Counted from the first letter of the stretch, positions 1 through 9,515 are shown. The stretch is DNA of 64,000 bases from Pseudomonas mendocina (GCA_037482215.1 CP148074.1:2356001-2420000); one strand, 5' to 3'. The notes: generated from the sequence alone by a model not told the origin. Numbers and translations are program-made.

Positions 1-681
1 GACTACAGCAGTCGCCTTAAAGTGCTTGCTCAGGTGCCGCTGCAAGACATTGAGGCAGCATGCCGTGAAGCGAGCCGCGCCAAAACACTGGGCCATATCG
101 GTATACAGATCGGTAACCACGTGGGTGACCGGGATCTGGATGATCCGGCCCTTATCGAGTTCTTGACTCACTGTGCCAACGAAAGCATCCCGGTGCTGGT
201 TCACCCATGGGACATGATGGGTGGTGCCCGCATGCGTAAATGGATGTTGCCTTGGTTAGTGGCCATGCCCGCCGAAACCCAGCTGGGTATTCTGTCGCTG
301 ATACTGTCAGGCGCTTTTGAACGTTTGCCTGACTCACTGAACATTTGCTTTGCCCACGGAGGCGGTGCATTTGCGTTCTTGCTAGGCAGAGTGGATAACG
401 CTTGGCGGCACAGGGACATTGTTCGCGAAGACTGCCCGTATCTGCCATCCAGCTACGTGAATCGTTTTTACGTGGACTCAGCTGTGTTTGATCCCGGTGC
501 ACTAAAGCTGTTGGTCGATACGATGGGCAGTGATCGCGTCATGCTGGGGTCAGATGCGCCCTTCCCCCTTGGCGAGCAGCGAATCGGGGCTGGCGTTAAC
601 GAGCATCCTCTACTGGTGCAGAGCGATAAGTCACGGATTCTCGGACAAAATGCCCAGACGTTTTTTGGCTTGAACGGTTAA
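1..681 (+). CDS. ACMSD-like amidohydrolase, 5' end outside the window
   Basis: The reading frame is open from base 1, so only the C-terminal 226 residues are present. The sequence strongly resembles 2-amino-3-carboxymuconate-6-semialdehyde decarboxylase (amidohydrolase 2 family, metal-dependent TIM barrel). Visible landmarks are the HPWDMMGG segment, the AHGGG loop and the GSDAPFP segment that carries the late metal-binding Asp of the family. The family decarboxylates a ring-cleavage product in kynurenine/3-hydroxyanthranilate or nitrobenzoate degradation. The pathway neighbours lie outside the window, so the exact substrate cannot be told. A GTG at 22 is internal and is not the true start. 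Confidence 0.85.
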   Translation, partial: DYSSRLKVLAQVPLQDIEAACREASRAKTLGHIGIQIGNHVGDRDLDDPALIEFLTHCANESIPVLVHPWDMMGGARMRKWMLPWLVAMPAETQLGILSLILSGAFERLPDSLNICFAHGGGAFAFLLGRVDNAWRHRDIVREDCPYLPSSYVNRFYVDSAVFDPGALKLLVDTMGSDRVMLGSDAPFPLGEQRIGAGVNEHPLLVQSDKSRILGQNAQTFFGLNG

Positions 682-688
682 GGCAGAG

Positions 689-710
689 ACCGCCTCATTA
701 ATGGGGCGGT
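689..710 (+). terminator. Hairpin after the ACMSD-like gene
   Basis: ACCGCC and GGCGGT form a 6-bp stem eight bases after the stop codon. There is no clear T-run, so its role as terminator is tentative. Confidence 0.4.
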
Positions 711-1382
711 GCAACTCAAAGGCGCGGCCCTGATAAAACAGGCGCCCTGCTCCTCAGCGCCTAGCAGCACTCAATCTCGTCCAGTCGAATGTCACGCTAA
801 TTACGCACTAATGCGCTTGATAGTTATTTTGCGCATAAAAACATTAATGACTTTCAATATTATAGCGTGTGTATGTGCTTGCCAAACCCAGCAATGGTTA
901 TTTTGGCGCACCTACTCACTCTAATAATACTTGTCCTGGCATCTTATTAAATCCAAGCTTTTATAATTTCAACTTTAATAGCTCATCTGCATAACGACAG
1001 TTTGTCTATGCTCAATAATTCTCCACGCGCCAACTGATCGATTCTCATTTGCTACATATGCAGAACAGCACATACAGTGCCTGCAACTAAAATAACATCC
1101 CTAGAAATGGGTATATTTGCTTAACTTGAAAAATTTAACCAAAAAACATAACTCCTCACAGCACTTTCAGTCAGACACAAAGACTCGCAAAAGTAATAAA
1201 ATGGGAATACGGCTAAAAATTAGCCACCTGTTTTGGTCGTTTTAAATCGAGCAAAACCTAACCAATAAGCGCCATTATAAAAATAACCTCGTCTGCGTAA
1301 AAACCGGGCAAGTTAAATATTGCCCAATACAGCTGGTAATTGTAGGTGCGCATCAACTCTGCACTGCAGTAGGAGTTATTTG
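711..1382. other. Gene-free AT-rich stretch
   Basis: About 670 bp without a convincing coding frame. It becomes markedly AT-rich after about 800. The only gene signal seen is the ribosome binding site AGGAG at 1371-1375 serving the gene that starts at 1383. Confidence 0.5.
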
Positions 1383-1745
1383 ATGGAAACAAACCACCCA
1401 AGGATTCGCTCTGCGCTGCGATCGATTTCTCGCAGCGACTTTATTAATGGAAAAGATCTTCCGCTTTCCACAACTGGGCATTCGATTCCGCGGGCTGAGG
1501 TAGTCGGCCTAATTCTTTCAATTCTTCCTGATATCAACCCTACCGATGTAGTCATGCATGTTGGTGGAGGCTCAGGATACTTTGCTGCTGTGCTCTCCAA
1601 GCTCACCGAGCGCGTCCTCTATGTTGAGCAAAACACGTACGTTGCAGAGGCCGCTAAAGAACGATTTGAGCGCTTAGGCTTGACCAATATTGAGGTCATC
1701 CCTCAGTCGGCTGAAAGCAATATTGAGCTCGACAAACCCCTGTGA
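1383..1745 (+). pseudogene. PCMT-like N-terminal domain of a frameshifted PCMT-GspE fusion
   Basis: ATG at 1383 follows AGGAG by seven bases. The 120-residue product resembles the start of protein-L-isoaspartate O-methyltransferase: substrate loop, then a Rossmann motif (HVGGGSGYFAAVLS) that binds S-adenosylmethionine. The frame stops at 1743-1745. The sequence continues naturally in the +1 frame (DKP then CDLVICTTF), so one extra C in the CCCC run at about 1737-1740 splits what looks like one gene. It may be a disabling mutation, a sequencing error or slippage; the sequence cannot decide. The remaining domains lie in the following entry. Confidence 0.65.
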
Positions 1746-3672
1746 CTTAGTTATCTGCACAACGTTTATAACGAATATCTCTAAGCTACAAGATTACCTG
1801 CTAGAAGCAGGTAACTTAGTCTGCCTAGAAGATAAGGTTGGATCAGAGTATACCTTGGTAAGCTACACCAAGTGTGGCGGAAAGTTGGTTCGTGGGCATT
1901 CACTCGGTCGTGTAGATTTTAATCGCAACTCCGAGCAAATCTTGATCGACATGGGGGTCGTCAATGAGCCCTCATTGGAGCAGGCAAAAGCGCAAGCGGC
2001 CGCTGAAGGAAGTAACGTTCTAGACATCCTCAATCGCAAAATGAACCTTGAGGAAGTCGGCCTTTATCGCTCATTAGCGCTTCAGCGCGGCATGAAGTTT
2101 GTGGATGCCGATACACTTATCCCGTCGCTAAATGTGGCTTTGTTCCGTCGGTTTTCACGGGCCTTTTTGGACATTTCTCGACTGATCCCAGTAGCACAGA
2201 ACGATACAACACTCACATTCATCACCGATAACCCAGATGCTCGCGCTGATATGGTTGAGCGCCTAAGCCCTAACCTGAGTGTGGAGTGCTGGTTAGTAAC
2301 GCCAACCGACTTCAGACGTGTTTGGGGTGCATTGAATTTATGTGCGCAGGGAAAACGATTTGCAGCCGAACAATCATCTCAATCAGCCTTTGACGATGCT
2401 GGGCGCTATCAGCAACTGGACGACGATGCTGAGCAGCCCGAGGATGACCACGATCATGTAAGTCCATACCTGGTTTCCGTTTACGAAGCCATCCTGATGG
2501 ATGCTGTTCGAAACAAAGCCAGTGATATTCATATAGAAAAGTATGGCAAGCGTGTTCGCATCCGCTTGAGGATAGATGGTGATTTACAGGACCTGCCGCA
2601 GTACCCGCTATCCCCTCGCGAGTTCAAAGGCATCATTAACGTCATTAAGCTGCGCGCAGACTTAGATATTGCCGAGAGCCGCCTGCCACAAGGCGGACGC
2701 TCGCGCTTACAGCTGCGCAACATGTCATACGACTTGCGGGTGCAGGTACAACCTTCGCACCACGGTGAATATGCGGTCATCCGCCTGCTCCCACAGACTG
2801 GACGCGCGATGACTGTTGCCGAACTCGGCATGTCTCCTCTGATTGGCTCCTATTACGAGCGCTTGCTGGATAACCCTGCTGGTTTAGTGCTGGTGGTTGG
2901 TCCTACTGGCTCAGGTAAATCCACGACTCTATACGCAGGCCTGCAAAACCTGGCGGACGATGGGCGACGCAAAGTCATTACGGTTGAGGACCCCATCGAA
3001 TACTCAATTGATAATGTCCAGCAGACCACAGTACGCAGCGATATCGGCTTTAGTTTTGCCGATGCCATGCGTTCCTTCGTGCGCCAGGACCCTGATGTGA
3101 TCATGGTCGGTGAAATCCGCGACAAGGAAACCGCCCTGGAGGCTATTCGCGCTTCGCAAACCGGTCACATCGTGCTTTCGACCTTGCACAGTAACGATGC
3201 CGTCGATTCTCTACAGCGCCTGTATGACTTAGGCATTCACCCTAACTCGATTGCAGCGGAGTTGCTGGCGGTCATTGCTCAGCGTCTGGCGAAACGAATC
3301 TGCAAGCATTGCCGCGTGCCAGCGGTACCTGACCCGGCGATCCTTGCTGAGCTATTCCCCGATGGTGCCCCTGCTGATTTCCGCTGTTTTGAGGGCAAGG
3401 GATGCGAGAACTGTGGCGGTCGCGGCACACGGGGACGCGTCGCGATTATCGAATACATGGGAGTGGATGACGATATTCGCAACGCCATCTCCAGCCAGCC
3501 CCCAATCGGTGAGTTGCGTTGGCGTGCGCTTGATTCAGGGCTTATCACCATGCGTGACAGCGCTATCGATCACGTTATCGAGGGTGTCATTCCCATGTCT
3601 GAATTGCCGCGAATTCTTCCTAAAGAGCGTATGGCCCCCGAAGTCCGCGGCGGTCGGAGGAACCCAGTATGA
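1690..3672 (+). CDS. GspE/PilB-type secretion ATPase (downstream part of fusion gene)
   Basis: After the end of the methyltransferase domain come an MshEN/T2SSE N-terminal region (roughly residues 90-210) and a full type II secretion/type IV pilus ATPase core. The core shows Walker A (GPTGSGKST, near residue 405), the Asp box (VEDPIEY), Walker B (IMVGEIRD), the His box (STLHSND) and a C-x2-C...C-x2-C zinc motif near the C-terminus. Such hexameric ATPases power pseudopilus or pilus assembly, but no other secretion genes lie nearby. If the frameshift is real, a shorter protein could start at an internal codon such as ATG 1951. The stop overlaps the next gene's start by four bases, so the two are co-transcribed. 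Confidence 0.75.
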   Translation: MRSSLSRLKAILSSTNPCDLVICTTFITNISKLQDYLLEAGNLVCLEDKVGSEYTLVSYTKCGGKLVRGHSLGRVDFNRNSEQILIDMGVVNEPSLEQAKAQAAAEGSNVLDILNRKMNLEEVGLYRSLALQRGMKFVDADTLIPSLNVALFRRFSRAFLDISRLIPVAQNDTTLTFITDNPDARADMVERLSPNLSVECWLVTPTDFRRVWGALNLCAQGKRFAAEQSSQSAFDDAGRYQQLDDDAEQPEDDHDHVSPYLVSVYEAILMDAVRNKASDIHIEKYGKRVRIRLRIDGDLQDLPQYPLSPREFKGIINVIKLRADLDIAESRLPQGGRSRLQLRNMSYDLRVQVQPSHHGEYAVIRLLPQTGRAMTVAELGMSPLIGSYYERLLDNPAGLVLVVGPTGSGKSTTLYAGLQNLADDGRRKVITVEDPIEYSIDNVQQTTVRSDIGFSFADAMRSFVRQDPDVIMVGEIRDKETALEAIRASQTGHIVLSTLHSNDAVDSLQRLYDLGIHPNSIAAELLAVIAQRLAKRICKHCRVPAVPDPAILAELFPDGAPADFRCFEGKGCENCGGRGTRGRVAIIEYMGVDDDIRNAISSQPPIGELRWRALDSGLITMRDSAIDHVIEGVIPMSELPRILPKERMAPEVRGGRRNPV

Positions 3673-4772
3673 ATGCTCTGAATAACAGCAAAAAAGCAGC
3701 TCAGCGCCAGCCCGCTGAAATACTTTTTTATGATGAGTTGGAACGATTAGCGGCCCTGGACCTTGGCCCAATTCCACCTGGTTGGCGCATGTCGCCAATT
3801 GCCGTTGAGAAATTCATCTTGGGCGATGAAACCTTGGGCATCGAACGTAAATTCGTAGCCGATCGTGCGATGGTCACACGCATCATCATTTCGCTCTGCA
3901 CAAACAGGGGATGCTTACTCGTCGGTGAGCCTGGCACGGCTAAGTCATGGCTGTCTGAATTGTTAGTGGCGGCTATTTCTGGCAACTCCACGCTCACCCT
4001 ACAAGGCGGCGCAGTCACACAGGTTCAGCAGCTCTTATATAGCTGGAACGCAGCCATCCTTGCCAGCAAGGGGCCTTGTTTCGAGGCAGTGGTACCGAGC
4101 CCGTTATTACGCGGCATGATGGAAGGACGGCTTGTCCGCTTTGAAGAAATCGCCCGCTGCCCACAGACCCTTCAGGATTCCCTGCTCTCAATCCTGTCAG
4201 ATCGTGTGGTGGTAATTCCTGAAATAGCCGGTGATGACGGTATCATCTTGGCTCGCGAGGGTTTCAACCTCGTAGCCACATCCAACAGCCTTGACGCTGG
4301 CGTGCATGAGATGAGTGCAGCCCTGAAGCGGCGCTTAGACTTCGAAGAGATTCGTCCAATCAAAAACCTGCCTGATGAAATCGGCGTCGTTCTGCGGGAT
4401 GTCAAAAAAGCCAACACTCGCGCAGGCATTGAGATGGAGCTTGATGTTCGTCTTATCGAAGTGCTGGCCACAATGTTTCATGAGCTGCGCAATGGCCAAA
4501 CCACGGATGGTCGCAGCACCAGCCGCTTAGCCGGAGCAGCTTTATCTACCGCAGAAGCAGTATCCGTGGCACACGCAGCGTGCCTCAGTGCTTGGTATTA
4601 CGGTGACGGGAAGATGACAGTAGAGAACCTGCTCCATCACATCATCGGCTCCGCGCTAAAGGACAATCCAGATGACCGCAGAAGGCTCAAGTACTACTTT
4701 GAAACGGTCATAGCACCACGTAAGGAAGAGCCTTGGGCTGAGGTCTATGCGTTGCGTTCACTGGTTCAATAG
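3669..4772 (+). CDS. MoxR-type AAA+ ATPase
   Basis: 367 residues. Walker A is VGEPGTAKS near residue 80, the Walker B-like segment is RFEEIAR near 155, and a sensor segment VATSNS is near 200. The layout is that of MoxR/RavA-family AAA+ chaperones, which usually work with VWA-domain partners to load metals or remodel complexes. The start overlaps the stop of the ATPase gene upstream (ATGA), indicating translational coupling. No VWA or SWIM partner follows; the next gene is on the opposite strand. The cluster may therefore be truncated, or this pair may be a unit of its own. Confidence 0.75.
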   Translation: MNALNNSKKAAQRQPAEILFYDELERLAALDLGPIPPGWRMSPIAVEKFILGDETLGIERKFVADRAMVTRIIISLCTNRGCLLVGEPGTAKSWLSELLVAAISGNSTLTLQGGAVTQVQQLLYSWNAAILASKGPCFEAVVPSPLLRGMMEGRLVRFEEIARCPQTLQDSLLSILSDRVVVIPEIAGDDGIILAREGFNLVATSNSLDAGVHEMSAALKRRLDFEEIRPIKNLPDEIGVVLRDVKKANTRAGIEMELDVRLIEVLATMFHELRNGQTTDGRSTSRLAGAALSTAEAVSVAHAACLSAWYYGDGKMTVENLLHHIIGSALKDNPDDRRRLKYYFETVIAPRKEEPWAEVYALRSLVQ

Positions 4773-4867
4773 CCTGGCACTGTAAGTCGCTAGACAGATT
4801 GAAAGGGCTGAGTGTGTGCAGTGAAGTCTGCCGTCAGCCCGTTCATGCGTTTGAATCAGGCTAGGTG

Positions 4868-5260
4868 TTAGCTCGAGTAGTCCAACACAGTCCAAACCTT
4901 GCTAACCGACTGACCAAGCTCACAGCCAGAGCCATTAACGCCTGACTGACTATGGACGAGCATTAGGCTGGTAATTCCATCTGCCGCATCTGATCGCTCA
5001 CTCAGCCACTGCATGCGCCCACAGTTTTTTGTCTCGATCACATAGCTGGCTGCTACCGATGCCTCTTGGCTACCTGCCTTGATGACATCCACCACGAGGC
5101 CCTGCTCCTGCGTGCGCTTACCATCCGCCACCTGTACGGCCCATGCTTGTTGACCGTCAATCACTAAATAAGCGCCGTTGACTCTCGGCTGGTCGATTTG
5201 GGGTTGGGCACACCCCGTCAAAGCCATCATCAGTAAGCAAGTAGTAAGCAGATTCCGCAT
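4868..5260 (-). CDS. Small lipoprotein, function unknown
   Basis: 130 residues starting MRNLLTTCLLMMALTGCAQP: a charged N-terminus, a hydrophobic stretch and the lipobox LTGC, so it should be lipidated on Cys16. GAGGAG lies seven bases before ATG 5260, which decides this start over an upstream in-frame one. I recognise no domain in the mature part, which has two further Cys residues that could pair. It is divergent from the SDR gene. Confidence 0.65.
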   Translation of the reverse strand: MRNLLTTCLLMMALTGCAQPQIDQPRVNGAYLVIDGQQAWAVQVADGKRTQEQGLVVDVIKAGSQEASVAASYVIETKNCGRMQWLSERSDAADGITSLMLVHSQSGVNGSGCELGQSVSKVWTVLDYSS

Positions 5261-5351
5261 TGCCAGTAACTCCTCAGTCATGACGCCATGCTTTGCTCGA
5301 CCCTCGAACGACACGGCCAGATTGGGTATGTGCCTTTACTATCAGATAATA

Positions 5352-5367
5352 CTGGTTATTTGTACAG
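5352..5367. promoter_or_regulatory. LexA-box-like palindrome
   Basis: CTGG-N8-ACAG, one base from the gammaproteobacterial LexA consensus CTGT-N8-ACAG, inside a longer TACTG...CAGTA dyad. It lies between the divergent lipoprotein and SDR genes. It is tentative because of the mismatch. Confidence 0.3.
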
Positions 5368-5531
5368 TATTATTTTCTAGCCCGGTCAAACGTTAAAAAC
5401 ACATGCATGAAAGCGCCATGAAACCGATGTGGCCAACGACCATGCAGCAGCTAAGCGCTCGATTTACCTCTGGATTTGGCCCCTGATTACAATGATTATT
5501 GACCAGATAACAATCACAAAAAGAGTCCAAC

Positions 5532-6287
5532 ATGAGTCTGAATGGCAAAGTAGCCCTAATCACTGGCAGCAGCTCCGGAATCGGTCAAGGCGTTGCCTTG
5601 GCCTTTGCGAAGGCTGGAGCGAGAGCCGTAGTAATCAATTACCCACATGCATCTGAAGCAGCCGCAGCTGCCAACGTGTGCGGACAACTGAGAAGGCTTG
5701 GCTGTGAGTCGATCGCTGTCTGTGCAGACGTTGCATCAGAGGCAGAAGTCGATCACATGATCCGCCAAGTGCTTGAAGTGTTTGGGCGTGTGGATATATT
5801 GGTCAATAACGCAGGCATTGCGCATAACCATACGGTCGAGCAGTTACCGGTTGAGGTGTGGGATCGCGTCATGGCCGTTCACTTGCGTGGGACGTTCTTG
5901 ATGACCAAAGCCGTACTGCCCCTTATGTACGAGCAGGGTTTCGGGCGAATCATCAACACCGTATCTCAGCTGGCCTACAAAGGTGCTCCGGGCTTGAGTG
6001 CATACACAGCTGCCAAGGGCGCAATCTTGTCATTTTCACGTTCGCTCGCTTTAGAAATCGGCGCCCGCGACATCACCATAAACTGCGTAGCCCCTGGCGC
6101 AACATACACACCGATTCTTGAATCAGTGCCAAGCGAGACCTTACAGGCAATCAAGAGTGGCATCCCGCTCGGCCGTATCGCCGAGGTAGACGATATTGCC
6201 CCGAGCTACGTATTCCTGGCTTCAGAAGCTGGAAGGCATTTCCAAGGGCAATGCATCAGTCCTAATGGTGGAGATCATTTTTTGTGA
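5532..6287 (+). CDS. SDR-family oxidoreductase (FabG-like)
   Basis: 251 residues, a normal length for a classical short-chain dehydrogenase/reductase. Visible features are the NAD(P) glycine motif TGSSSGIGQG (residues 11-20), NNAG in the central strand, the catalytic Tyr-x3-Lys in SAYTAAKGA and an upstream Ser in TVSQ. The position after the second strand (VINYPHAS) lacks the acidic residue typical of NAD-only enzymes, so NADP use is possible. The substrate cannot be inferred. It stands alone, with a hairpin terminator downstream. Confidence 0.8.
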   Translation: MSLNGKVALITGSSSGIGQGVALAFAKAGARAVVINYPHASEAAAAANVCGQLRRLGCESIAVCADVASEAEVDHMIRQVLEVFGRVDILVNNAGIAHNHTVEQLPVEVWDRVMAVHLRGTFLMTKAVLPLMYEQGFGRIINTVSQLAYKGAPGLSAYTAAKGAILSFSRSLALEIGARDITINCVAPGATYTPILESVPSETLQAIKSGIPLGRIAEVDDIAPSYVFLASEAGRHFQGQCISPNGGDHFL

Positions 6288-6366
6288 GCCGAGCGCATAG
6301 CCGACAAACGCGGACTGCCACAACTTTCACCTTTAGGCTTGTGTCAGCTTAATTAGCGGTACTAAG

Positions 6367-6388
6367 AGCCCCTGACTCATCAGGGGCT
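6367..6388. terminator. Hairpin terminator between SDR gene and adaptor fragment
   Basis: AGCCCCTGA and TCAGGGGCT form a 9-bp perfect stem with a 4-base loop between convergent genes, so it may serve both. Confidence 0.6.
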
Positions 6389-6394
6389 TGCCGT

Positions 6395-6834
6395 TTAGTA
6401 AAGTCGAGCCTTAACAATAGGCTTCAATAGATAACTCAGCAGGCTTCGCTTTCCCGTTTGAATATCGATCTGCGCGACCATGCCTGGGCGAATGGGCAAA
6501 ATCTCGCCTTTGTGCTCAAGATGCGAACTTTCTGTCGTGATCATCACTTTGTAGAACGCCTCTTTCCCTCGCGCAGTCTCCTCCTCAATGGTGTCCTCAC
6601 TTATCTGCTCTACGACGCCTTTAAGGTCTCCATAAATGCTGTAGTCATAGGCAGTGATTTTGACGCTTGCAGGCATCCCAGGCGCAACAAATGCCACATC
6701 CTGTGGACGCACCTTGGCCTCCACAAACAACTGATCCTCAACCGGTGTAATCTCCATGATGATTTCACCTGGCTGTATCACACCTCCTAGCGTGTTGATG
6801 AGGATGTCATTCACACGCCCCCGGACAGGCGAGT
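6395..6834 (-). pseudogene. Type I secretion membrane-fusion protein (HlyD family), 3' fragment
   Basis: About 146 C-terminal residues of a HlyD/PrsE-like periplasmic adaptor are intact to the stop codon: the lipoyl-like segment (GGVIQPGEIIMEI), the beta-barrel domain and the family's conserved end (IRPGMVAQIDI, then a YLLKP-like tail). The rest is missing because the left end of an IS3-family element starts at 6835. The other secretion genes (ABC transporter, outer-membrane channel) are absent, so the system is dead here. Confidence 0.75.
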
Positions 6835-6884
6835 TGAATCGCCCCGGGTTTCGTGGAGGCCTCAACTCTTGAGAAGATGAGGCC

Positions 6885-7208
6885 ATGAAAAAGACTACGA
6901 CCTACTCCCCTGAAGTCCGTGAACGTGCCGTGCGCATGGTTCTGGAACACCTGAACGACTACCCCTCCGAGTGGGCCGCCATTGAAGCCATCGCGCCGAA
7001 GATTGGCTGTGCAGCGCAAACGTTGCATGGCTGGATTCGCCGCCATCAGACCGACGCAGGCCAGCGTCCAGGCCCGACCACCGAAGAGCGCGAACGCATC
7101 AAGGCGTTGGAGCGGGAGAACCGGGAATTGCGCAAGGCCAATGAAATTCTGCGTCTGGCCAGTGCGTATTTTGCCCAGGCGGAGCTCGACCGCCGCACCA
7201 AGTCCTGA
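6885..7208 (+). CDS. IS3-family transposase OrfA
   Basis: 107 residues. An N-terminal helix-turn-helix ([15 protein letters not shown]...) is followed by a leucine-zipper-like stretch ([22 protein letters not shown]). It recognises the inverted repeats and dimerises. OrfA and OrfB are normally joined by programmed -1 frameshifting; the coding overlap lies just before the OrfA stop at 7206-7208. Confidence 0.9.
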   Translation: MKKTTTYSPEVRERAVRMVLEHLNDYPSEWAAIEAIAPKIGCAAQTLHGWIRRHQTDAGQRPGPTTEERERIKALERENRELRKANEILRLASAYFAQAELDRRTKS

Positions 7209-7264
7209 GGGCTTTTGTCGATCAGTACCGTGACCGTCTCGGGGTCGAGTCGATCTGCCGTGTC

Positions 7265-8107
7265 TTGCAGATCGCCCCGTCCGGTTACCGCAGACATGCG
7301 GCCCAACTGCGCAATCCGGCACTGCGTTGTTGCCGTGCTCAGCGCGATGAGGCGTTGAGCTTGGAGATCCAGCGCGTGTGGGATACCAACATGCAGTGCT
7401 ATGGCGCGGTGAAGGTTTGGAAGCAGTTACTGCGAGAGGGCCTCAAGGTCGCCAGATGTACGGTGGAGCGGCTAATGCGGCGAGCTGGGTTGCAGGGAAT
7501 TAGGCGTGGCCAGGTTGTACGGACGACGGTGGCCGGCGACAAGTCGCTGTGTCCGCTGGATTGTGTCCAACGCCAGTTCCATGCTGAGCGCCCGAACCAG
7601 CTGTGGGTGTCGGATTTCACCTATGTCTCGACCTGGCAAGGCTGGCTGTACGTGGCGTTCGTGATTGACGTCTTTGCACGGCGCATCGTCGGCTGGCGAG
7701 TCAGTACCAGCATGAAGACCGACTTCGTGCTGGATGCCCTGGAGCAAGCGCTGTACGCCCGACAGCCACATCGTATGGGTGGCCTGATTCACCATAGCGA
7801 CCATGGCAGTCAGTACGTCTCGATCCGCTATACCGAGCGGCTGGCAGAGGCCGGCATTGAGCCTTCGGTTGGCAGCAAGGGCGACAGCTACGACAACGCC
7901 TTGGCCGAGACTATCAACGGGCTGTACAAGGCTGAACTGATTTACCGGCAGTCATGGAAGAGTCGTGAAGCTGTTGAGATGGCGACCTTGAAATGGGTGC
8001 ACTGGTACAACCACCAGCGGCTGTTGAGCTCAATCGGGTATATCCCGCCTGCGGAGGCTGAGGCAAACTTCCACCAGCAACAAGCAAGTCAGGCCATGGC
8101 GGCCTGA
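7265..8107 (+). CDS. IS3-family transposase OrfB (DDE integrase core)
   Basis: 280 residues from the first in-frame start, but the frame is open further upstream, consistent with frameshift synthesis of OrfAB. The HTH_21-like region is followed by the rve core. The DDE residues are recognisable in WVSDFTYV, HHSDHGSQY and DNALAETINGLYKAE, with the typical WVHWYNHQRL and IPPAEAE ending. The gene looks intact, so the element may be active. Confidence 0.9.
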   Translation: MQIAPSGYRRHAAQLRNPALRCCRAQRDEALSLEIQRVWDTNMQCYGAVKVWKQLLREGLKVARCTVERLMRRAGLQGIRRGQVVRTTVAGDKSLCPLDCVQRQFHAERPNQLWVSDFTYVSTWQGWLYVAFVIDVFARRIVGWRVSTSMKTDFVLDALEQALYARQPHRMGGLIHHSDHGSQYVSIRYTERLAEAGIEPSVGSKGDSYDNALAETINGLYKAELIYRQSWKSREAVEMATLKWVHWYNHQRLLSSIGYIPPAEAEANFHQQQASQAMAA

Positions 8108-8146
8108 CTTAAACGAAACGGCCTCCACGAAACCCGGGGCGATTCA

Positions 8147-8308
8147 GAATGGCATGTATACAGTTGGCCCAAAGGCAATGAGCAGCGGTTCAGAAGCTAC
8201 GAACAAGCTTTGGATTACCTCAGAAAATCATCAGTTGCTCACTGGAGGAGACCAAATGAGATAGGTAACTGGGGGATTGTCACGGGAATAGACTGGGTTG
8301 CTCAGTAG
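8147..8308 (+). pseudogene. Truncated gene, 3' end only, cut by the IS3 element
   Basis: A frame open from the IS right end to TAG at 8306-8308 gives 53 residues rich in Trp (EWHVYSWP..., HWRRPNEIGNWGIV). It is followed directly by a strong terminator, as a real gene end would be. The family is not recognised. Confidence 0.4.
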
Positions 8309-8317
8309 CTACAAGAG

Positions 8318-8354
8318 TGCCAAGCCATCGATAACAGATGGCTTGGCAGCTTTT
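8318..8354 (+). terminator. Rho-independent terminator
   Basis: 12-bp perfect stem TGCCAAGCCATC / GATGGCTTGGCA with a 7-base loop, followed by GCTTTT. Confidence 0.8.
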
Positions 8355-8519
8355 AAATTTCAGAGAATCGCCTATATCCCACTGAGGCCTCACACCTGCC
8401 CGCTTACCTGAACTCTCCGTTAACCGGGCTCTTGATCACATGCAACGAGTCTCAACATAGCCAGGCTAAATCCCGTCCCCGACAAATCACTCAACTTGGT
8501 CACTCTTTTTGATCTGTAA

Positions 8520-9365
8520 CAAGTCTCAATTGGGTGGACCTCCACCTACCTGCAACAGGTGGATCCCTATATCGGTGACCTTCTCTTAAAGCAGGTTACG
8601 ACCAAACCCTCCCCGCCCTACATCCCCGACGAACTGCATCCCTTGCCACGCCCTGACGGCAAACTGAAACAGCCAGTCAGCTACCGCACCGGCAACATCA
8701 CACTTGAACCTTTCATCAAAATTTTGCATCCAGGTGCCAGCAAGTGGACAGGCGACCAGTGCCGTCCCTGGCTGGATGTCATTCCGATGATCAGCAAGCT
8801 CGACGAGAGCAAGACCAGTCACAAGCCCGTGTCATGGGAGGAGGTACCTGAAAGTTGCACTGACACCGGGAGATTGCCGTGCCGGAAATCGGTGCCAGTG
8901 TTTTCATCATCCCGTCAGACTTTGACAGCCGCCACGAGCGGTCCGCGTTTAAATACAGGGACGAACGCTTGGTGGTACTGAACGACGTGAGCAGAAAAGT
9001 GATTGATGGCCAGCGCCGACTGGATCCGCTTTACGCCTTCCCCTACCGAGTTCCGACCGGGGCCGCATATCGAATGAATGATTCAGCGTCGAAAGAAGCC
9101 AGTGTGGGGCCGCAGCAATACTACAAACCGGCCAACCCCGGTTTTGCCCGGATCCGAATCCACGATCTGAAACACACATCCGGGCGCCGGCTACAATCGA
9201 CCGGGGTTTCTCATTAGGGCAGGCATTACTGAGTCACAAAAACGGCAACTTCACCAGCCATTACACAGCGGCCGAGCTGGACCAGCTGATCATTACGGCG
9301 AATAAAGTTTCAGTAACCGACAACCGGGCACCGGTACTGACAATTCTAAGGAGGGCAAAAAGATG
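8520..9365 (+). pseudogene. Decayed tyrosine-recombinase (integrase) gene
   Basis: Three frames must be joined to read one integrase: a core-binding part with GDLLLKQVTT and TGDQCRPWLDVIP (8540-8850), a catalytic part ending in RIHDLKHTSGRRL (8879-9217), and a last part with LLSHKNGNFTSHYTAAEL (about 9213-9355). These match a Pseudomonas island integrase, including the HxxR-like motif and the final catalytic Tyr. Frameshifts and the missing middle segment make it inactive. It points at the tRNA-derived repeat about 100 bp downstream, the usual position of an island integrase, so it belonged to an element left of 9462. Confidence 0.75.
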
Positions 9366-9421
9366 AAAAATGGGCTAACCCCCACAAAATCCCCGCAGTG
9401 ATTTTTTAGGGGTGGAAATGA

Positions 9422-9466
9422 AAGCGGCCCAAGACACGTAAGTGCTTGAGCCGCTTAGGGATTTTT
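9422..9466 (+). terminator. Hairpin terminator after the integrase remnant
   Basis: AAGCGGC and GCCGCTT form the base of an extended stem whose inner part pairs CAC with GTG and AAG with CTT. It is followed by AGGGATTTTT. The T-run is also the start of the attachment repeat. Confidence 0.6.
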
Positions 9467-9515
9467 GGTCGGGACGGAGTGATTCGAACACTCGACCCCT
9501 TGCACCCCATGCAAG
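9462..9515. repeat. Distal island attachment site (54-bp copy of tRNA-Pro 3' end)
   Basis: Identical over 54 bp to 62590-62643, which covers the 3' half of tRNA-Pro including the CCA end and the T-arm. Outside it the match stops on the right (C versus T). On the left, one mismatch separates it from a further TAGGG match. Such duplications mark tyrosine-recombinase integration into a tRNA 3' end, so this is the far boundary of the island. It contains no complete tRNA. Confidence 0.9.

Larger units (their letters stand above)
6835..8146 (+). mobile_element. Complete IS3-family insertion sequence
   Basis: 27-bp perfect inverted repeats lie at 6835-6861 and 8120-8146; each begins TGAATCGCCCCGGG from its outer end. 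Between them are two frames (6885-7208, 7265-8107) in the IS3 orfA/orfB layout. The trinucleotides outside the repeats (AGT and GAA) are not a duplication, and the flanks belong to different genes. This implies a deletion or recombination through the element after insertion. Confidence 0.9.

Noticed and set aside
9462..9515. A second tRNA-Pro gene
   Set aside because: Only the 3' part is present. The 5' acceptor, D-arm and complete anticodon arm are missing, so it is an attachment scar.
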